Assembly: GCF_900607225.1 (NCBI RefSeq)
Contig: NZ_LR027842.1
Location: 2,920,464 to 2,984,463, forward strand
Reading direction: 5' to 3'
From: [Pseudopropionibacterium] massiliense
Lineage (GTDB): Bacteria > Actinomycetota > Actinomycetes > Propionibacteriales > Propionibacteriaceae
Length of the DNA: 64,000 bases
Positions within the stretch are counted from its first letter, which is position 1; every line of letters starts with the position of its first letter. Both the position numbers and the translations under genes were made by a program. Below are positions 49,400 through 57,916 of the stretch, one piece after another. The notes beneath the pieces are model-generated. The model was not told the origin of the DNA. It saw only the letters and a list, made by a program, of their open reading frames with translations, and made no database searches.

Positions 49400-52300
49400 G
49401 TGAGCAACGTGACCAACCAAGCATTGACGGACAAAGCTGTGCGCACCGCGCGACGCTGGGCGCAGCGCTCCCTCGCCCACCCGGAACCTCGCGCAGCAAA
49501 GCTGCTGGCCAGCGCCCTCGACCACCCGGACGGGCTCCGTTTCACCCTCGAGTTCGTCGACGGTGTCCTGCGTCCCGAGGACCCGGCGGTGGCGGCCAAG
49601 AACCTGGGCCGCCTGGCCCGGCAGTCCGTACCCTTCCTTCCTCCTTATCTACGTGCCGGCCTCGGTCTTGGCGTCGCCCCCGCGCCCCGGGCAATGCTGC
49701 CCGCGGTGCGGCGCGCCTTCTCCCTGCTGCTGGGTGACCTCGTGGTCGACATCGGCCGCGACCTCGGGCCGGCGCTGGCCAGGTTGCGGCGGAGCGGCGC
49801 GAGCCTGAACATCAACCTCCTGGGTGAGGCCGTGCTGGGCGACGAGCACGCGTCCTCGCGTCTCAACCGCACCATCGAGCTTCTGAACCGACCCGACGTC
49901 GACTACGTCTCCATCAAGGTGTCCTCGGTGATGGGTCCCCACTCGCCGTGGGCCCACGACGCGACGGTGGAGGAGGCCGTGGTTCGTCTCGGCCCGCTGA
50001 TGGAGGCCGCGAACAGATCCGGCAAGCTCGTCAACCTCGACATGGAGGAGTACCGCGACCTCCACCTCACCCTCGACGTGTTCGAGCGGTTCGCCATGAA
50101 GCTGCCGAAGCTGCGGATGGGGTTGGCGGTCCAGGCCTACCTGCGCGAGTCGCCGCTGATGATCGATCGCATCCAGAAGCTGGCGCGGCGCCGCTGCGAG
50201 GCGGGCGGCATTCCGCTGCGGGTGCGTCTGGTCAAGGGCGCCAACCTGGCGATGGAACGCACCCAGGCGGAGTTGCGCGGCTGGCCGAACCCGATCCTGC
50301 CGTCGAAGGTCGAGACCGACGCCAGCTACCTCAGCGCCCTCGACCGGCTCCTGACCCCCGAGTCCATCAAGACCCTCCATGTCGGCTCGGCCAGCCACAA
50401 CATCTACAGCCTCGCCACCGCCGTCGAACTGGCGAAGGCCCGCGGCATCACCTCGGGTTTCGGCATCGAGATGCTGGCGGGCATGGCGGTGCCGTTGCAG
50501 CGGGTGATCCTCGACGAGCTGGGCGCGCTGCGGCTCTACGTTCCCGTGGTGCCGCGCAGCGAGTTCGACTCCGCGATCACCTACCTGGTGCGGCGCCTGG
50601 AGGAGAACGCAGCGCCGGAGAACTTCATGTCCGGGGCCGCCTCCCTCGGCCGTGACGCCGCCTTCCTCGACAAGGAGGAGGGACGCTACCGCGACGCCGT
50701 TGCGCTGGTCGGCTCCCCCACCCCGACCGCCTGGGCGACGCAGGAACGCAGCGAACCGACGTCAGTGTTCACCAACACCTCCGACACCGACCCCGCGCTG
50801 CTCAGCAACCAACGCTGGGCCGATTCGATCCGCGAGTCGCTGCCCGCCTCCGATCTCGGCAGCGGCACCGTGACGGAGGGCACCCTGAACTCCGCCGAGG
50901 CCCTCGACGAGGTGCTGGAGACCGCCGTCGCCGCGGGGAAACGCTGGGCCGCGACCCCGGCGGAGGAACGCGCCGCCGCGCTGCACCGGCTGGGTGTGGA
51001 GCTGGAGGCGATGCGCACCGAACTGGTCACCGTCGCCGCCGACGAGGTGGGCAAGCTCATCGACCAGGCGGACATCGAGGTTTCCGAGGCCTGCGACTTC
51101 GCCCACTACTACGCCTCCCTCGCCGGGGAGCAGGTCGAGGGCGCCGCCCACCGTCCACCCAGGGTCACCGCGGTCATTCCGCCGTGGAACTTCCCGATCG
51201 CGATTCCGCTGGGCGGGGTCGCCTCCGCGCTGGCCGCGGGGTCGGCGGTGCTGTTGAAGCCCGCCTCCCCGTCGCGTCGCTGCGCGGCGCTGCTGGCCGA
51301 GGCGTGCTGGCGGGCGGGCCTGCCACGCGACCTGGTGCAATACGTCGTCATGGGTGATCGCGCGCTCGGCGAGAAGCTGGTGCGCGACGAACGCGTCGAG
51401 CTGGTCGTGCTGACCGGGTCGGCGGAGACCGCTGAGATGTTCCGTTCCTGGCGGCCGAACCTGCCGCTGCTGGCCGAGACCTCCGGCAAGAACGCCCTGA
51501 TCATCACCCCGTCGGCCGACCTGGACCTGGCGGCCGCCGACCTGGTGGCGTCCGCGTTCGGGCACGCGGGGCAGAAGTGTTCCGCCGCGTCGCTGGGCAT
51601 CCTGGTCGGGTCGGTGGCGAGGTCGCGGCGTCTCCTGGACCAGATCGTCGACGCCGCATCGTCGTTGACGGTGGCGTGGCCGGAGGATCCGGCGGCCCAG
51701 ATGGGTCCGCTCACCGAGGTGCCCGGCGAGAAGCTGAGGCGTGGCCTCACCGAACTGGAGCACGGGCAGACGTGGCTGCTGAAACCGCAGCGCATCGACG
51801 ACCGGCTGTGGCGGCCGGGCATCCGGACCGGGGTGCGGCCGGGCAGCGCCTTCCACCAGGTGGAGTACTTCGGGCCGGTGCTCGGGTTGATGGCGGCCCG
51901 CGACCTGGCTCAGGCCGTGGAGTGGCAGAACGGAACCGAGTACGGCCTGACGGCCGGTCTGCACTCCCTCGATGCCGAGGAGATCCAGTTCTGGCTGGAC
52001 CGCGTGAGGGCCGGCAACCTGTACGTGAACCGCGGGATCACCGGGGCCATCGTGCGGCGCCAGCCCTTCGGCGGGTGGAAGCGTTCCGCGGTGGGCACCG
52101 GTGGCAAGGCCGGTGGCCCGAACTACGTGGTGGGTTTCGGTTCCTGGGAGCCGAAGGACCTCGGTCCCGCCGGTGCCCTCACCGACCCGAAGCTCGTCCA
52201 TCTCTTCCGGGCCGCCGCCCGGGTGCTCGACGAGCAGCAGCTCGAACAGCTCAATGTCGCCGCCACCTCGGACCAGGCGGCCTGGCGGACCCTGTTCGGG

Positions 52301-52747
52301 GTTTCGCACGACCCGTCGGCCCTGAGGGCGGAGATCAACGCGTTCCGGTACCGTCCCACGCCGGTGACGGTCCGGGTGGAGGTCGACGACCCGGTGCGTG
52401 TGCTGCGGGAGGCCTCGGCGGCCCTGGTCACGGGCTCCTCCGCGACCTTCTCGTTCCGCGACGCCCCGTCGGAGGAGCTGTCGGAGGTGCTGACCGGCCT
52501 CGGCCTGACCGTCGAGGTGAAGGACGACGCCCAGTTCGACCGGGACGTCCGGGGCCGGGTGCGGCACCTGGGTGAGCGGGACCTGCTGACCGCGGTGGGC
52601 GGTTCCATCGACGTCAGCGTGCACGCCGGCCCGACCCTCTACCCGGGTCGCCTGGCGCTGCTGCCCTACCTGCACGAGCAGGCGGTCTCGGTGACGAACC
52701 ACCGCTTCGGGCACCCGACTCCGCTGACCGACGACCTGCGCATCTGA
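49400..52747 (+). CDS. putA: Bifunctional proline dehydrogenase / pyrroline-5-carboxylate dehydrogenase
   Basis: PutA oxidises proline to glutamate in two steps, passing electrons to the respiratory chain. The 1115-residue protein has an N-terminal FAD-dependent proline dehydrogenase domain (about 1-450, with LVKGANLAMER near 290) and a C-terminal NAD-dependent aldehyde dehydrogenase (about 500-1000, with VIPPWNFPIAIPLGG, Glu in ETSGKNALIIT and catalytic Cys in GHAGQKCSAAS). There is no N-terminal DNA-binding domain, so it is not a self-regulator. GTG 49400 was chosen; a longer ORF from 49226 has no conserved residues. A strong hairpin follows. Confidence 0.95.
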   Translation: MSNVTNQALTDKAVRTARRWAQRSLAHPEPRAAKLLASALDHPDGLRFTLEFVDGVLRPEDPAVAAKNLGRLARQSVPFLPPYLRAGLGLGVAPAPRAMLPAVRRAFSLLLGDLVVDIGRDLGPALARLRRSGASLNINLLGEAVLGDEHASSRLNRTIELLNRPDVDYVSIKVSSVMGPHSPWAHDATVEEAVVRLGPLMEAANRSGKLVNLDMEEYRDLHLTLDVFERFAMKLPKLRMGLAVQAYLRESPLMIDRIQKLARRRCEAGGIPLRVRLVKGANLAMERTQAELRGWPNPILPSKVETDASYLSALDRLLTPESIKTLHVGSASHNIYSLATAVELAKARGITSGFGIEMLAGMAVPLQRVILDELGALRLYVPVVPRSEFDSAITYLVRRLEENAAPENFMSGAASLGRDAAFLDKEEGRYRDAVALVGSPTPTAWATQERSEPTSVFTNTSDTDPALLSNQRWADSIRESLPASDLGSGTVTEGTLNSAEALDEVLETAVAAGKRWAATPAEERAAALHRLGVELEAMRTELVTVAADEVGKLIDQADIEVSEACDFAHYYASLAGEQVEGAAHRPPRVTAVIPPWNFPIAIPLGGVASALAAGSAVLLKPASPSRRCAALLAEACWRAGLPRDLVQYVVMGDRALGEKLVRDERVELVVLTGSAETAEMFRSWRPNLPLLAETSGKNALIITPSADLDLAAADLVASAFGHAGQKCSAASLGILVGSVARSRRLLDQIVDAASSLTVAWPEDPAAQMGPLTEVPGEKLRRGLTELEHGQTWLLKPQRIDDRLWRPGIRTGVRPGSAFHQVEYFGPVLGLMAARDLAQAVEWQNGTEYGLTAGLHSLDAEEIQFWLDRVRAGNLYVNRGITGAIVRRQPFGGWKRSAVGTGGKAGGPNYVVGFGSWEPKDLGPAGALTDPKLVHLFRAAARVLDEQQLEQLNVAATSDQAAWRTLFGVSHDPSALRAEINAFRYRPTPVTVRVEVDDPVRVLREASAALVTGSSATFSFRDAPSEELSEVLTGLGLTVEVKDDAQFDRDVRGRVRHLGERDLLTAVGGSIDVSVHAGPTLYPGRLALLPYLHEQAVSVTNHRFGHPTPLTDDLRI

Positions 52748-52778
52748 CACCCGCGCCGATCCGTCGGCAAACAGGCTT

Positions 52779-52812
52779 CAGGGGTCTCCCGGTGGGTTCC
52801 GGGAGACCCCTG
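52779..52812 (+). terminator. Strong hairpin after putA
   Basis: CAGGGGTCTCCCGG (52779-52792) and CCGGGAGACCCCTG (52799-52812) form a perfect 14-bp stem with a 6-base loop, 32 bases after the putA stop. There is no T-tract. Confidence 0.65.
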
Positions 52813-52887
52813 CCGCTTGGTCATCCCAGCGAAGCACATACAGTGATGTCAACGAGACCTTGAGGACCCGGCAAAGGGGCGACGACC

Positions 52888-53097
52888 ATGCATGTTGCCA
52901 TTCGGGTAATTCTCTCGATTTTGGTCTGCCTTTTTCTTCCGCTCCTGCTCGCTTCTCTTGTTTCCTCAGTGGCTCGCGTCGGGGTGGTGGAATTAACGCT
53001 CCTCTACATCATCGTTGTTGGATGCGTGGCCTACGGCTGGCGATACGCCAGGCGGAAGAGAGAACGCCGCCTCGCACGAGAGAAAACCGAGGCCTGA
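52888..53097 (+). CDS. Small two-helix membrane protein
   Basis: The 69-residue protein has two hydrophobic helices (VILSILVCLFLPLLLASLVS and LTLLYIIVVGCVAYGWRY) and a strongly basic C-terminal tail (ARRKRERRLAREKTEA). GGGGCG precedes the ATG. The helices and codon bias argue that it is real. The function is unknown. Confidence 0.5.
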   Translation: MHVAIRVILSILVCLFLPLLLASLVSSVARVGVVELTLLYIIVVGCVAYGWRYARRKRERRLAREKTEA

Positions 53098-53184
53098 TGG
53101 CGACAGGCATCGTTTACGTCACATGCCCGACGGCATGAGCATCGAACAGCACGGGGAGCGCCAGTGTCCGTGTCAAAACCACCC

Positions 53185-53239
53185 CTGAAGCCGGTTGAGC
53201 CGGGCCGCGACGAAGAAGCAGCCCGCCGAGTCGAAACCT
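53185..53239 (+). repeat. Family A unit
   Basis: A forward unit from AAGCCGGTTGAGCC to GTCGAAACC. It lies between two co-directional genes, upstream of the monooxygenase promoter region, one of the two exceptions to the convergent pattern. Confidence 0.75.
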
Positions 53240-53313
53240 CCTGCACCCGAAAGGCAGACCCGATCACACGCCCCGGCCCCGTCTCTCAGGGCAGGAGACA
53301 TAGAGTTGACGAC

Positions 53314-53634
53314 ATGATCCTGATCGTCGTGAAGTTTCCCGTGAAGCCCGGACTGGCCGATGAGTTCATCGAGGCGGTGGGGCCGTTCACCTCCGCCACC
53401 CGCGCCGAGCCGGGCAACAAATGGTTCGAGTGGTCCCGCAGCGTGGAGGACCCGAACGAGTTCGTTCTCGTCGAGGCCTTCAACGATGACGCGGCCGAGG
53501 CACACGTCACCTCCGACCATTTCAAGGCTGGGCTCGAAACCATGCGCCCCTTCCTGACCGCCACCCCCAGGATCATCTCGCGCGCCGTCGACGGCGACGG
53601 CTGGGATGCCATGGGGGAGCTTCGGATCGACTGA
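53314..53634 (+). CDS. Antibiotic-biosynthesis-monooxygenase-fold (ABM) protein
   Basis: The 106-residue protein of the ABM/YgiN superfamily has ILIVVKFPVKPGLADEFIEA at the start, NKWFEWSRSVEDPNEFVLVE near 45 and HVTSDHFKAGLETMRPFLT near 70. Many relatives are quinol or heme-type monooxygenases; the exact substrate is unknown. ATG 53314 was chosen because it begins at the conserved N-terminus. A family A unit lies upstream of the gene. Convergent with the CAP-domain gene. Confidence 0.82.
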   Translation: MILIVVKFPVKPGLADEFIEAVGPFTSATRAEPGNKWFEWSRSVEDPNEFVLVEAFNDDAAEAHVTSDHFKAGLETMRPFLTATPRIISRAVDGDGWDAMGELRID

Positions 53635-53820
53635 CCCCGACGCGACGACTCCGCGGGCGGCCGTTTCGCGGAACTGGTCGAAACGCGCTGGCGGGTGCGT
53701 GAAGAAACGAAAGCCGGACCGCGAGGGAATCAACACCACCGGGGTCGAGGGGTTTGCCCCGCAGTGGTTCCCATTTCCGGGGCTGTTCGCCCGGAAGTTC
53801 GCGGCCCGGCTTGCGCAGGT

Positions 53821-54618
53821 TCACACGAGGGGCTGGGCACCGGTCTTCGGCAGTCCCGGTTTGCTACCGGTCGAGGTTTCAGCTGCCGCGGTGCTCCTGG
53901 TCTCCTTCTTCGGGGTGGCGGACGTGGTTGCATCGGTGGGCTTGCGTTCACCGCCCCGGGACGTCCTCTTCTCACCCGAGTCGTCGGAGGAATCGGTCGA
54001 GGCGGGCGCTGCGTTGTGGGCGTTCTCCGCGTTTCCTGCACCCGGCCGGGCCGCACCCCCGGCGCTCTCGGTCAGTCCCGCAGCGAGCGGGTCGCCGTAG
54101 CCTGCGAAGTTCTGGGTGGCGTACCAGTTGCCGCTGCCCGGGCTGTAGGCGACACCAATTCCCAGGGAGTCCACGTTGGGGTCGGTCATGTTGGCGTAGT
54201 GCGGCGGGGAACCCAGCCACTGCTCGAACAGCAGTGCGCCGACGTCACCGCCGTCGCTGCGCCAGGCAACGTTCTCGGAGGCTCCCTTCCAGCCCTGCGG
54301 GTAGTGGTCGGTGAAGTTCGGGCGGTGGTCCATCGAGTTCCGGGAGGCCATCTGCTCGGACCAGTCCTGTGCGACCGCGTCCAGCTCGGCGATCCGGGTC
54401 ACGGGCTTCAGCCCCAGACCGGCGCGCAGCTCGTTGACCCTGTTGAGAATGGTCCTGGCGTATTCCTCGCCCTTGCTGTTGACCTCCGCTGGGAGAACGG
54501 CGGGCCGTTGTGAATTCGCTTCGGCGTGAACAGTCAGGGCGAAGAACGAAACCACAGCGGCCAGCAGCGCCACCAGGGACAGACGAGCCATCTTCCGAAC
54601 CATCTTCATCGGTTTCAT
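53821..54618 (-). CDS. Secreted CAP-domain protein with truncated cell-wall sorting signal
   Basis: The 265-residue exported protein has a signal peptide (about 1-32), a CAP/SCP domain (about 45-165: YARTILNRVNELRAGLGL, MDHRPNFTDHYPQGW, ASENVAW) and a Ser/Thr/Lys-rich linker. It ends GLPKTGAQPLV. LPKTG is a sortase motif, but the hydrophobic helix and basic tail that should follow are missing because a stop codon comes six residues later. It is therefore predicted to be released rather than anchored. The function is unknown. The paralog at 56157 lacks the C-terminal extension. Confidence 0.82.
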   Translation of the reverse strand: MKPMKMVRKMARLSLVALLAAVVSFFALTVHAEANSQRPAVLPAEVNSKGEEYARTILNRVNELRAGLGLKPVTRIAELDAVAQDWSEQMASRNSMDHRPNFTDHYPQGWKGASENVAWRSDGGDVGALLFEQWLGSPPHYANMTDPNVDSLGIGVAYSPGSGNWYATQNFAGYGDPLAAGLTESAGGAARPGAGNAENAHNAAPASTDSSDDSGEKRTSRGGERKPTDATTSATPKKETRSTAAAETSTGSKPGLPKTGAQPLV

Positions 54619-54976
54619 CGGCAGTCCTCTCGGTTGGGGGGCAAGTACCCGTTCATCCAAGCACCTTCTTAATTTTTTTTCAGGTTACGATACGTAACTT
54701 TCGGGCAGGTTCGAGCGCAACAACCCTTGTTCATGGGCCTCAGAGACCATCCGCCCACCCTCGAAGAGCCCCAAGAAAATCTCAGGATATGGGTGCTTTG
54801 AGCACCCACGATGCTCATCTGGCCGAAAGGCTGACAGGCGAGAGGGACGATTTCCCGGGCCCGTTCCCGGATTTCGACGGGTGCGTCCTCTCGTTTCGTT
54901 CAGGAATGCGCATCCGCGCGACCGGCTTCGGCGGTCTTCACCGCCGCATCGTCCAGAGACGCCTCATGCGGTGTCG
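54619..54976. other. Intergenic region upstream of the CAP-domain gene
   Basis: This is 358 bp without a convincing gene. It holds the T-run TTTTTTTT at 54673-54680, the palindrome at 54684-54698 and a TGGGTGCT/AGCACCCA hairpin (54790-54797 with 54801-54808) that may end the acetyltransferase transcript on the minus strand. Confidence 0.5.
54684..54698 (-). promoter_or_regulatory. Palindrome upstream of the CAP-domain gene
   Basis: GTTACG-ATA-CGTAAC lies 66 bp upstream of the CAP ATG (54618) in an AT-rich stretch. It resembles an operator. No regulator is adjacent. Confidence 0.35.
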
Positions 54977-55522
54977 TCACGAGGTCGCGAGGACGTGTTC
55001 GTACACGTAGTCGTCGCAGATCTGGTCGCCCACCGGCATGGTCTTCACCCCGACCCTCACGAACCCGTGCTTCTCGTAGAACCGGCAGGCACGGGCGTTG
55101 CCCTGGTTGGTGTTGAGCCAGATGGATGCGGCGTGGAGGTCGGCCGTGGCAACGCGTTTTGCCTCGTCCAGCAGGGCCGCCGAGACGGTGCCGCCGTGGC
55201 TGTCGAGGCGCACGTAGCACTTGGAGAGGTAGGCGGCGGGCAGGTGGGTGACCCCGAAGGCGGGATCCGGCAGGAAGTCGTCGCCGGCCATCATGAGCAG
55301 GTAACCGTCGAGGCCTCCGTCGCTCTCGTGCACGAGGACGGCGTGCAGCGGCGCGTCCAGGTGGGAGCGGAACCGCTCGGGGCTGAGGTTCGCCTCGACG
55401 AAGGCCGCGATGTCCTCGTCGGTGATCTCGGGCGGACAGGCCATCGGGAAGGTTTCCGCGGCCAGCGCGGCCAGCGCTTCCACGTCCGATTGCCGCGCGG
55501 CACGCACCCGGGATTCACTCAT
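54977..55522 (-). CDS. GNAT-family N-acetyltransferase
   Basis: The 181-residue protein has the GNAT fold: VRAARQSDVEALAALAAETF near the start, LSKCYVRLDSHGGTVSAALL near 105 (CoA-binding turn) and NARACRFYEKHGFVRVG near 140. The usual Q/R-x-x-G-x-G/A is altered here (RLDSHGGTVS), so the acetyl-CoA site is atypical but plausible. The substrate is unknown. It precedes another acetyltransferase, 41 bp away on the same strand. Confidence 0.8.
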   Translation of the reverse strand: MSESRVRAARQSDVEALAALAAETFPMACPPEITDEDIAAFVEANLSPERFRSHLDAPLHAVLVHESDGGLDGYLLMMAGDDFLPDPAFGVTHLPAAYLSKCYVRLDSHGGTVSAALLDEAKRVATADLHAASIWLNTNQGNARACRFYEKHGFVRVGVKTMPVGDQICDDYVYEHVLATS

Positions 55523-55562
55523 GGGAACAGGCTAGCCGGGGCTCGCCGCCGGGGTTGGTGCG

Positions 55563-55997
55563 TCACGGGTTGAAACGGACGAACGACCTGCATCCCTGCC
55601 CGGGGAGGTCGCGGATCTCGGTGAAGCCGAGCGACTCGTAGAACGCCCGCTGCCCCGGCTCCGCGTCGGTCAGGAGCACGTGCTGGCGCACCCGCTCGAA
55701 GGGTGCGAAGGCCCGGGTGACGAGTGCCGTCGCGATTCCGCGACGCCGGCAGGAGGGGTGGACGAGGATGTCCTGCAGGTAGGCGATGGTGGCCCGGTCG
55801 GAGACGATGCGCGCCAGGCCGACCAGCTCCCCGCCCGAGCGCGCGGTGACCACGACCGCCGAGTTCTCCAGTCCGCGGATCAGCGCATCCATGTCGTCGG
55901 TGTAGGCGCCCCAGCCCACGGAGTCGTAGAGCGCCCGCGTCTCGTCGCGGGACGGGAGCCGGTCGATGTCGTAGCGCACCTCGTCGTCACACGTCAC
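55563..55997 (-). CDS. GNAT-family N-acetyltransferase
   Basis: The 144-residue protein has IAYLQDILVHPSCRRRGIATALVTRAF (acetyl-CoA motif RRRGIA) near residue 78 and GQRAFYESLGFTEI near 120, both GNAT signatures. GTG 55997 (VTCDDEVRYD) was chosen; a second GTG at 56030 would add 11 residues. The substrate is unknown. It lies upstream of the acetyltransferase at 54977 on the same strand, so they may be co-transcribed. Confidence 0.8.
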   Translation of the reverse strand: MTCDDEVRYDIDRLPSRDETRALYDSVGWGAYTDDMDALIRGLENSAVVVTARSGGELVGLARIVSDRATIAYLQDILVHPSCRRRGIATALVTRAFAPFERVRQHVLLTDAEPGQRAFYESLGFTEIRDLPGQGCRSFVRFNP

Positions 55998-56085
55998 GCG
56001 CCCATTCTTCCCCACACCCACCGCCTGCACGATTGTATCGAGGGACTGTACTTTCTGTATCGCGGAGGGCGTTCCATCCGTACGG

Positions 56086-56134
56086 CATCGGGGCGGCCCG
56101 ATGACCGGCTGAGCCGATTCGGACCGCCCCGATG
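56086..56134 (-). terminator. Hairpin after the second CAP-domain gene
   Basis: CATCGGGGCGG (56086-56096) and CCGCCCCGATG (56124-56134) form an 11-bp stem with a 27-base loop. On the minus strand it follows the 56157 gene by 22 bases. Confidence 0.5.
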
Positions 56135-56156
56135 TCGCGGACGTTGATCGGTGTCG

Positions 56157-56711
56157 TCAGGAAGCGACGAGGCCAGAGCCACCCGGGTTCTTGTAGCTGG
56201 CAAAGTTCTGGGTGCCGTACCAGGACTTGGTGGACGAGTTGTAGGCCAGGCCGATGCCCAGCGCGTTCGCGTCGGGGGCGACCATGTTGGCGTAGTGGCC
56301 CGGCGAATTCCGCCACTGCTCGAAGAGCCGGGCACCGATGTCCCCACCTCCGGAGCCGCCTCGCATGGCGACGTTCTCCGAGGCCGAGCTCCACCCTCGC
56401 GGGTAGCCGCTGGCGAACTTCGGCCGATGCGACATCGAGTTCCTCGACGCCATCTGCTGGGACCAGTCCTGGGCGATCGAGTCCAGTTGGGCGTAGCGCG
56501 TCACGGGCCTCAGCCCGAGGCTGGCGCGCAACTCGTTGACCTTGACCAGGATGGTGCGGGAGTATGCAGCACTGCTTTGCACGACGGCCGCGGGGGCACC
56601 CTGCACGGCGGTCTGAGGCGCATCCGATACGGCGGAGGCCTGGCTAACCGGAGCCGCGACGAGCGGCACGGCGGCCAGCAGGGCACCCGCGAACAAACGC
56701 GTCATCTTCAT
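56157..56711 (-). CDS. Secreted CAP-domain protein
   Basis: The 184-residue protein has a signal peptide (MKMTRLFAGALLAAVPLVAA, cleavage near ASA) and then one CAP/SCP domain with YSRTILVKVNELRASLGLR, SQQMASRNSMSHRPKFASGY and ASENVAMRGG. It is a close paralog of the gene at 53821, sharing ILNRVNEL/ILVKVNEL and QMASRNSM, but without the C-terminal extension. AGAGGA precedes the ATG. CAP domains are known as extracellular proteins of varied function; the role here is unknown. Confidence 0.85.
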   Translation of the reverse strand: MKMTRLFAGALLAAVPLVAAPVSQASAVSDAPQTAVQGAPAAVVQSSAAYSRTILVKVNELRASLGLRPVTRYAQLDSIAQDWSQQMASRNSMSHRPKFASGYPRGWSSASENVAMRGGSGGGDIGARLFEQWRNSPGHYANMVAPDANALGIGLAYNSSTKSWYGTQNFASYKNPGGSGLVAS

Positions 56712-57355
56712 GAAGCAGTCCTCTCTTGGTTAGGGAAAATGGACTGCGGAACACTCCAGCACACGAGCGCTGGTCTCGTCAGCGCAACGACACGACGAGT
56801 CCGGAGGTTGACGAATACACCCTCGCAGGTCATTCACCGTTTGACTGGCCCTTTTACCCGGTCGACCGGCACGCCCGAAAATCCTTCGCCCCACTCGGCT
56901 CCTCGGGCGTGTCAACGAGGACGACACCCGAATGGGATCCGTCGCGGATCTAAAGCGACAAAGCTGCTTTTGTTTCCAACGTCGCGAGCGCTTCACCAGG
57001 CAGCGGGATCACGCGAATCACCATCCCGCGGCAGCCCTCAGCACCTTAACCAAAGTTAAAAACTTTGGACGAAAGTTGGATATTCCTCCGCCGAGAGATG
57101 TGCAAATCTGGTGACCTGGTGCAGTTGATTCCGCCAGATCCTTGACGAAGAACTTCATGCGCGTGAAGGTCAAGACATCACCCGCACCCGTGGGGATGCC
57201 ACGAGGCTTATTCATGAACACGTCCAGACGCGCTCCGACTAGGGGTTTTCCTGGCAGACATGCCGTCCGTAAATAAGTCTCCCCATGCGTCCGGTTTCAC
57301 CACCGGACATTCATCACTCATCCAGTGCCGGACGAAAACAGACAGGACAACAATC
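56712..57355. other. Intergenic region between the second CAP gene and the secreted cationic protein
   Basis: This is 644 bp without a convincing gene. It contains the palindrome CCAAAGTT-AAA-AACTTTGG (57050-57068) and a solo family B end GAGGCTTATTCAT (57205-57217). A 67-codon minus ORF at 57018-57221 matches no family known to me and has no good ribosome site, so it was not called. Confidence 0.5.
57050..57068. promoter_or_regulatory. Palindrome CCAAAGTT-AAA-AACTTTGG
   Basis: This is a perfect 8-bp inverted repeat with a 3-base spacer in a locally AT-rich patch. It may be an operator or terminator. The nearest gene starts are 288 bp downstream (57356, plus) and 339 bp upstream (56711, minus). 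Confidence 0.35.
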
Positions 57356-57871
57356 ATGAACAGTGTGTCGCGCAGAGTAGTGCTTCGAGGAAGTTTGGCT
57401 TTGGGAGCCATCGCAACGGTAGGGGTAGCGGCGCCAGCAGCCCAGGCCCAGCCACCATTGACCGAGACACCTGACCAACAGCTGGATCGCATCCTCCAAG
57501 CCCTTGAATCCATGCCCCAACATCTCAAGGAGGCGGACCCGAAGACCTACCCGAACTACGAGAAGGCCATTGAACCGTACCTCAAGGGGCTCACAACCAT
57601 CGCCATGCGCCCTGACGGAACTGGCGCCAGGCCGAACTTCAATTTCCTGCAATGCGTGGCGGCCTTGGCCGGATTCGTCGCTACTAGCGGCTTCGCGGCG
57701 CTGAAGATCATCGGCTGGATCAAGAAAGCACGAAAGATCTGGGGGGGCATCAAGGGGATCTACCACGCAATTGTCTCCGGAGATGCAGCTGCCAACATCG
57801 GAGCCGAGGCAGCAACACTCCTCGGGAGCCTCCTTGGAGTTCAGGGCGTCAGAAAATGGTGTTTCTCGTAA
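57356..57871 (+). CDS. Secreted protein with cationic hydrophobic C-terminal part
   Basis: The 171-residue protein has a twin-arginine-like signal (SRRVVLRGSLALGAIATVG, cleavage near AQA), a charged middle and a C-terminal half with a hydrophobic segment (CVAALAGFVATSGFAALKII) and a cationic helix (GWIKKARKIWGGIKGIYHAI). Short cationic amphipathic segments like this occur in membrane-active bacteriocins, but no bacteriocin family was recognised. Two Cys are present. It is followed on the same strand, after a 45-bp gap, by two paralogous membrane proteins. No ribosome site stands out, though CAGGA lies 11 bp before the ATG. Confidence 0.65.
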   Translation: MNSVSRRVVLRGSLALGAIATVGVAAPAAQAQPPLTETPDQQLDRILQALESMPQHLKEADPKTYPNYEKAIEPYLKGLTTIAMRPDGTGARPNFNFLQCVAALAGFVATSGFAALKIIGWIKKARKIWGGIKGIYHAIVSGDAAANIGAEAATLLGSLLGVQGVRKWCFS

Positions 57872-57916
57872 AATGAGAACATGGCGATGTGCTAGTCCAA
57901 GGAGGTAGGTAACCCA

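Noticed and set aside
57018-57221. 67-codon minus ORF starting MFMNKPRGIPTG
   Set aside because: It begins inside a solo family B end, has no ribosome site and matches no family known to me; a transposase relic could not be shown.
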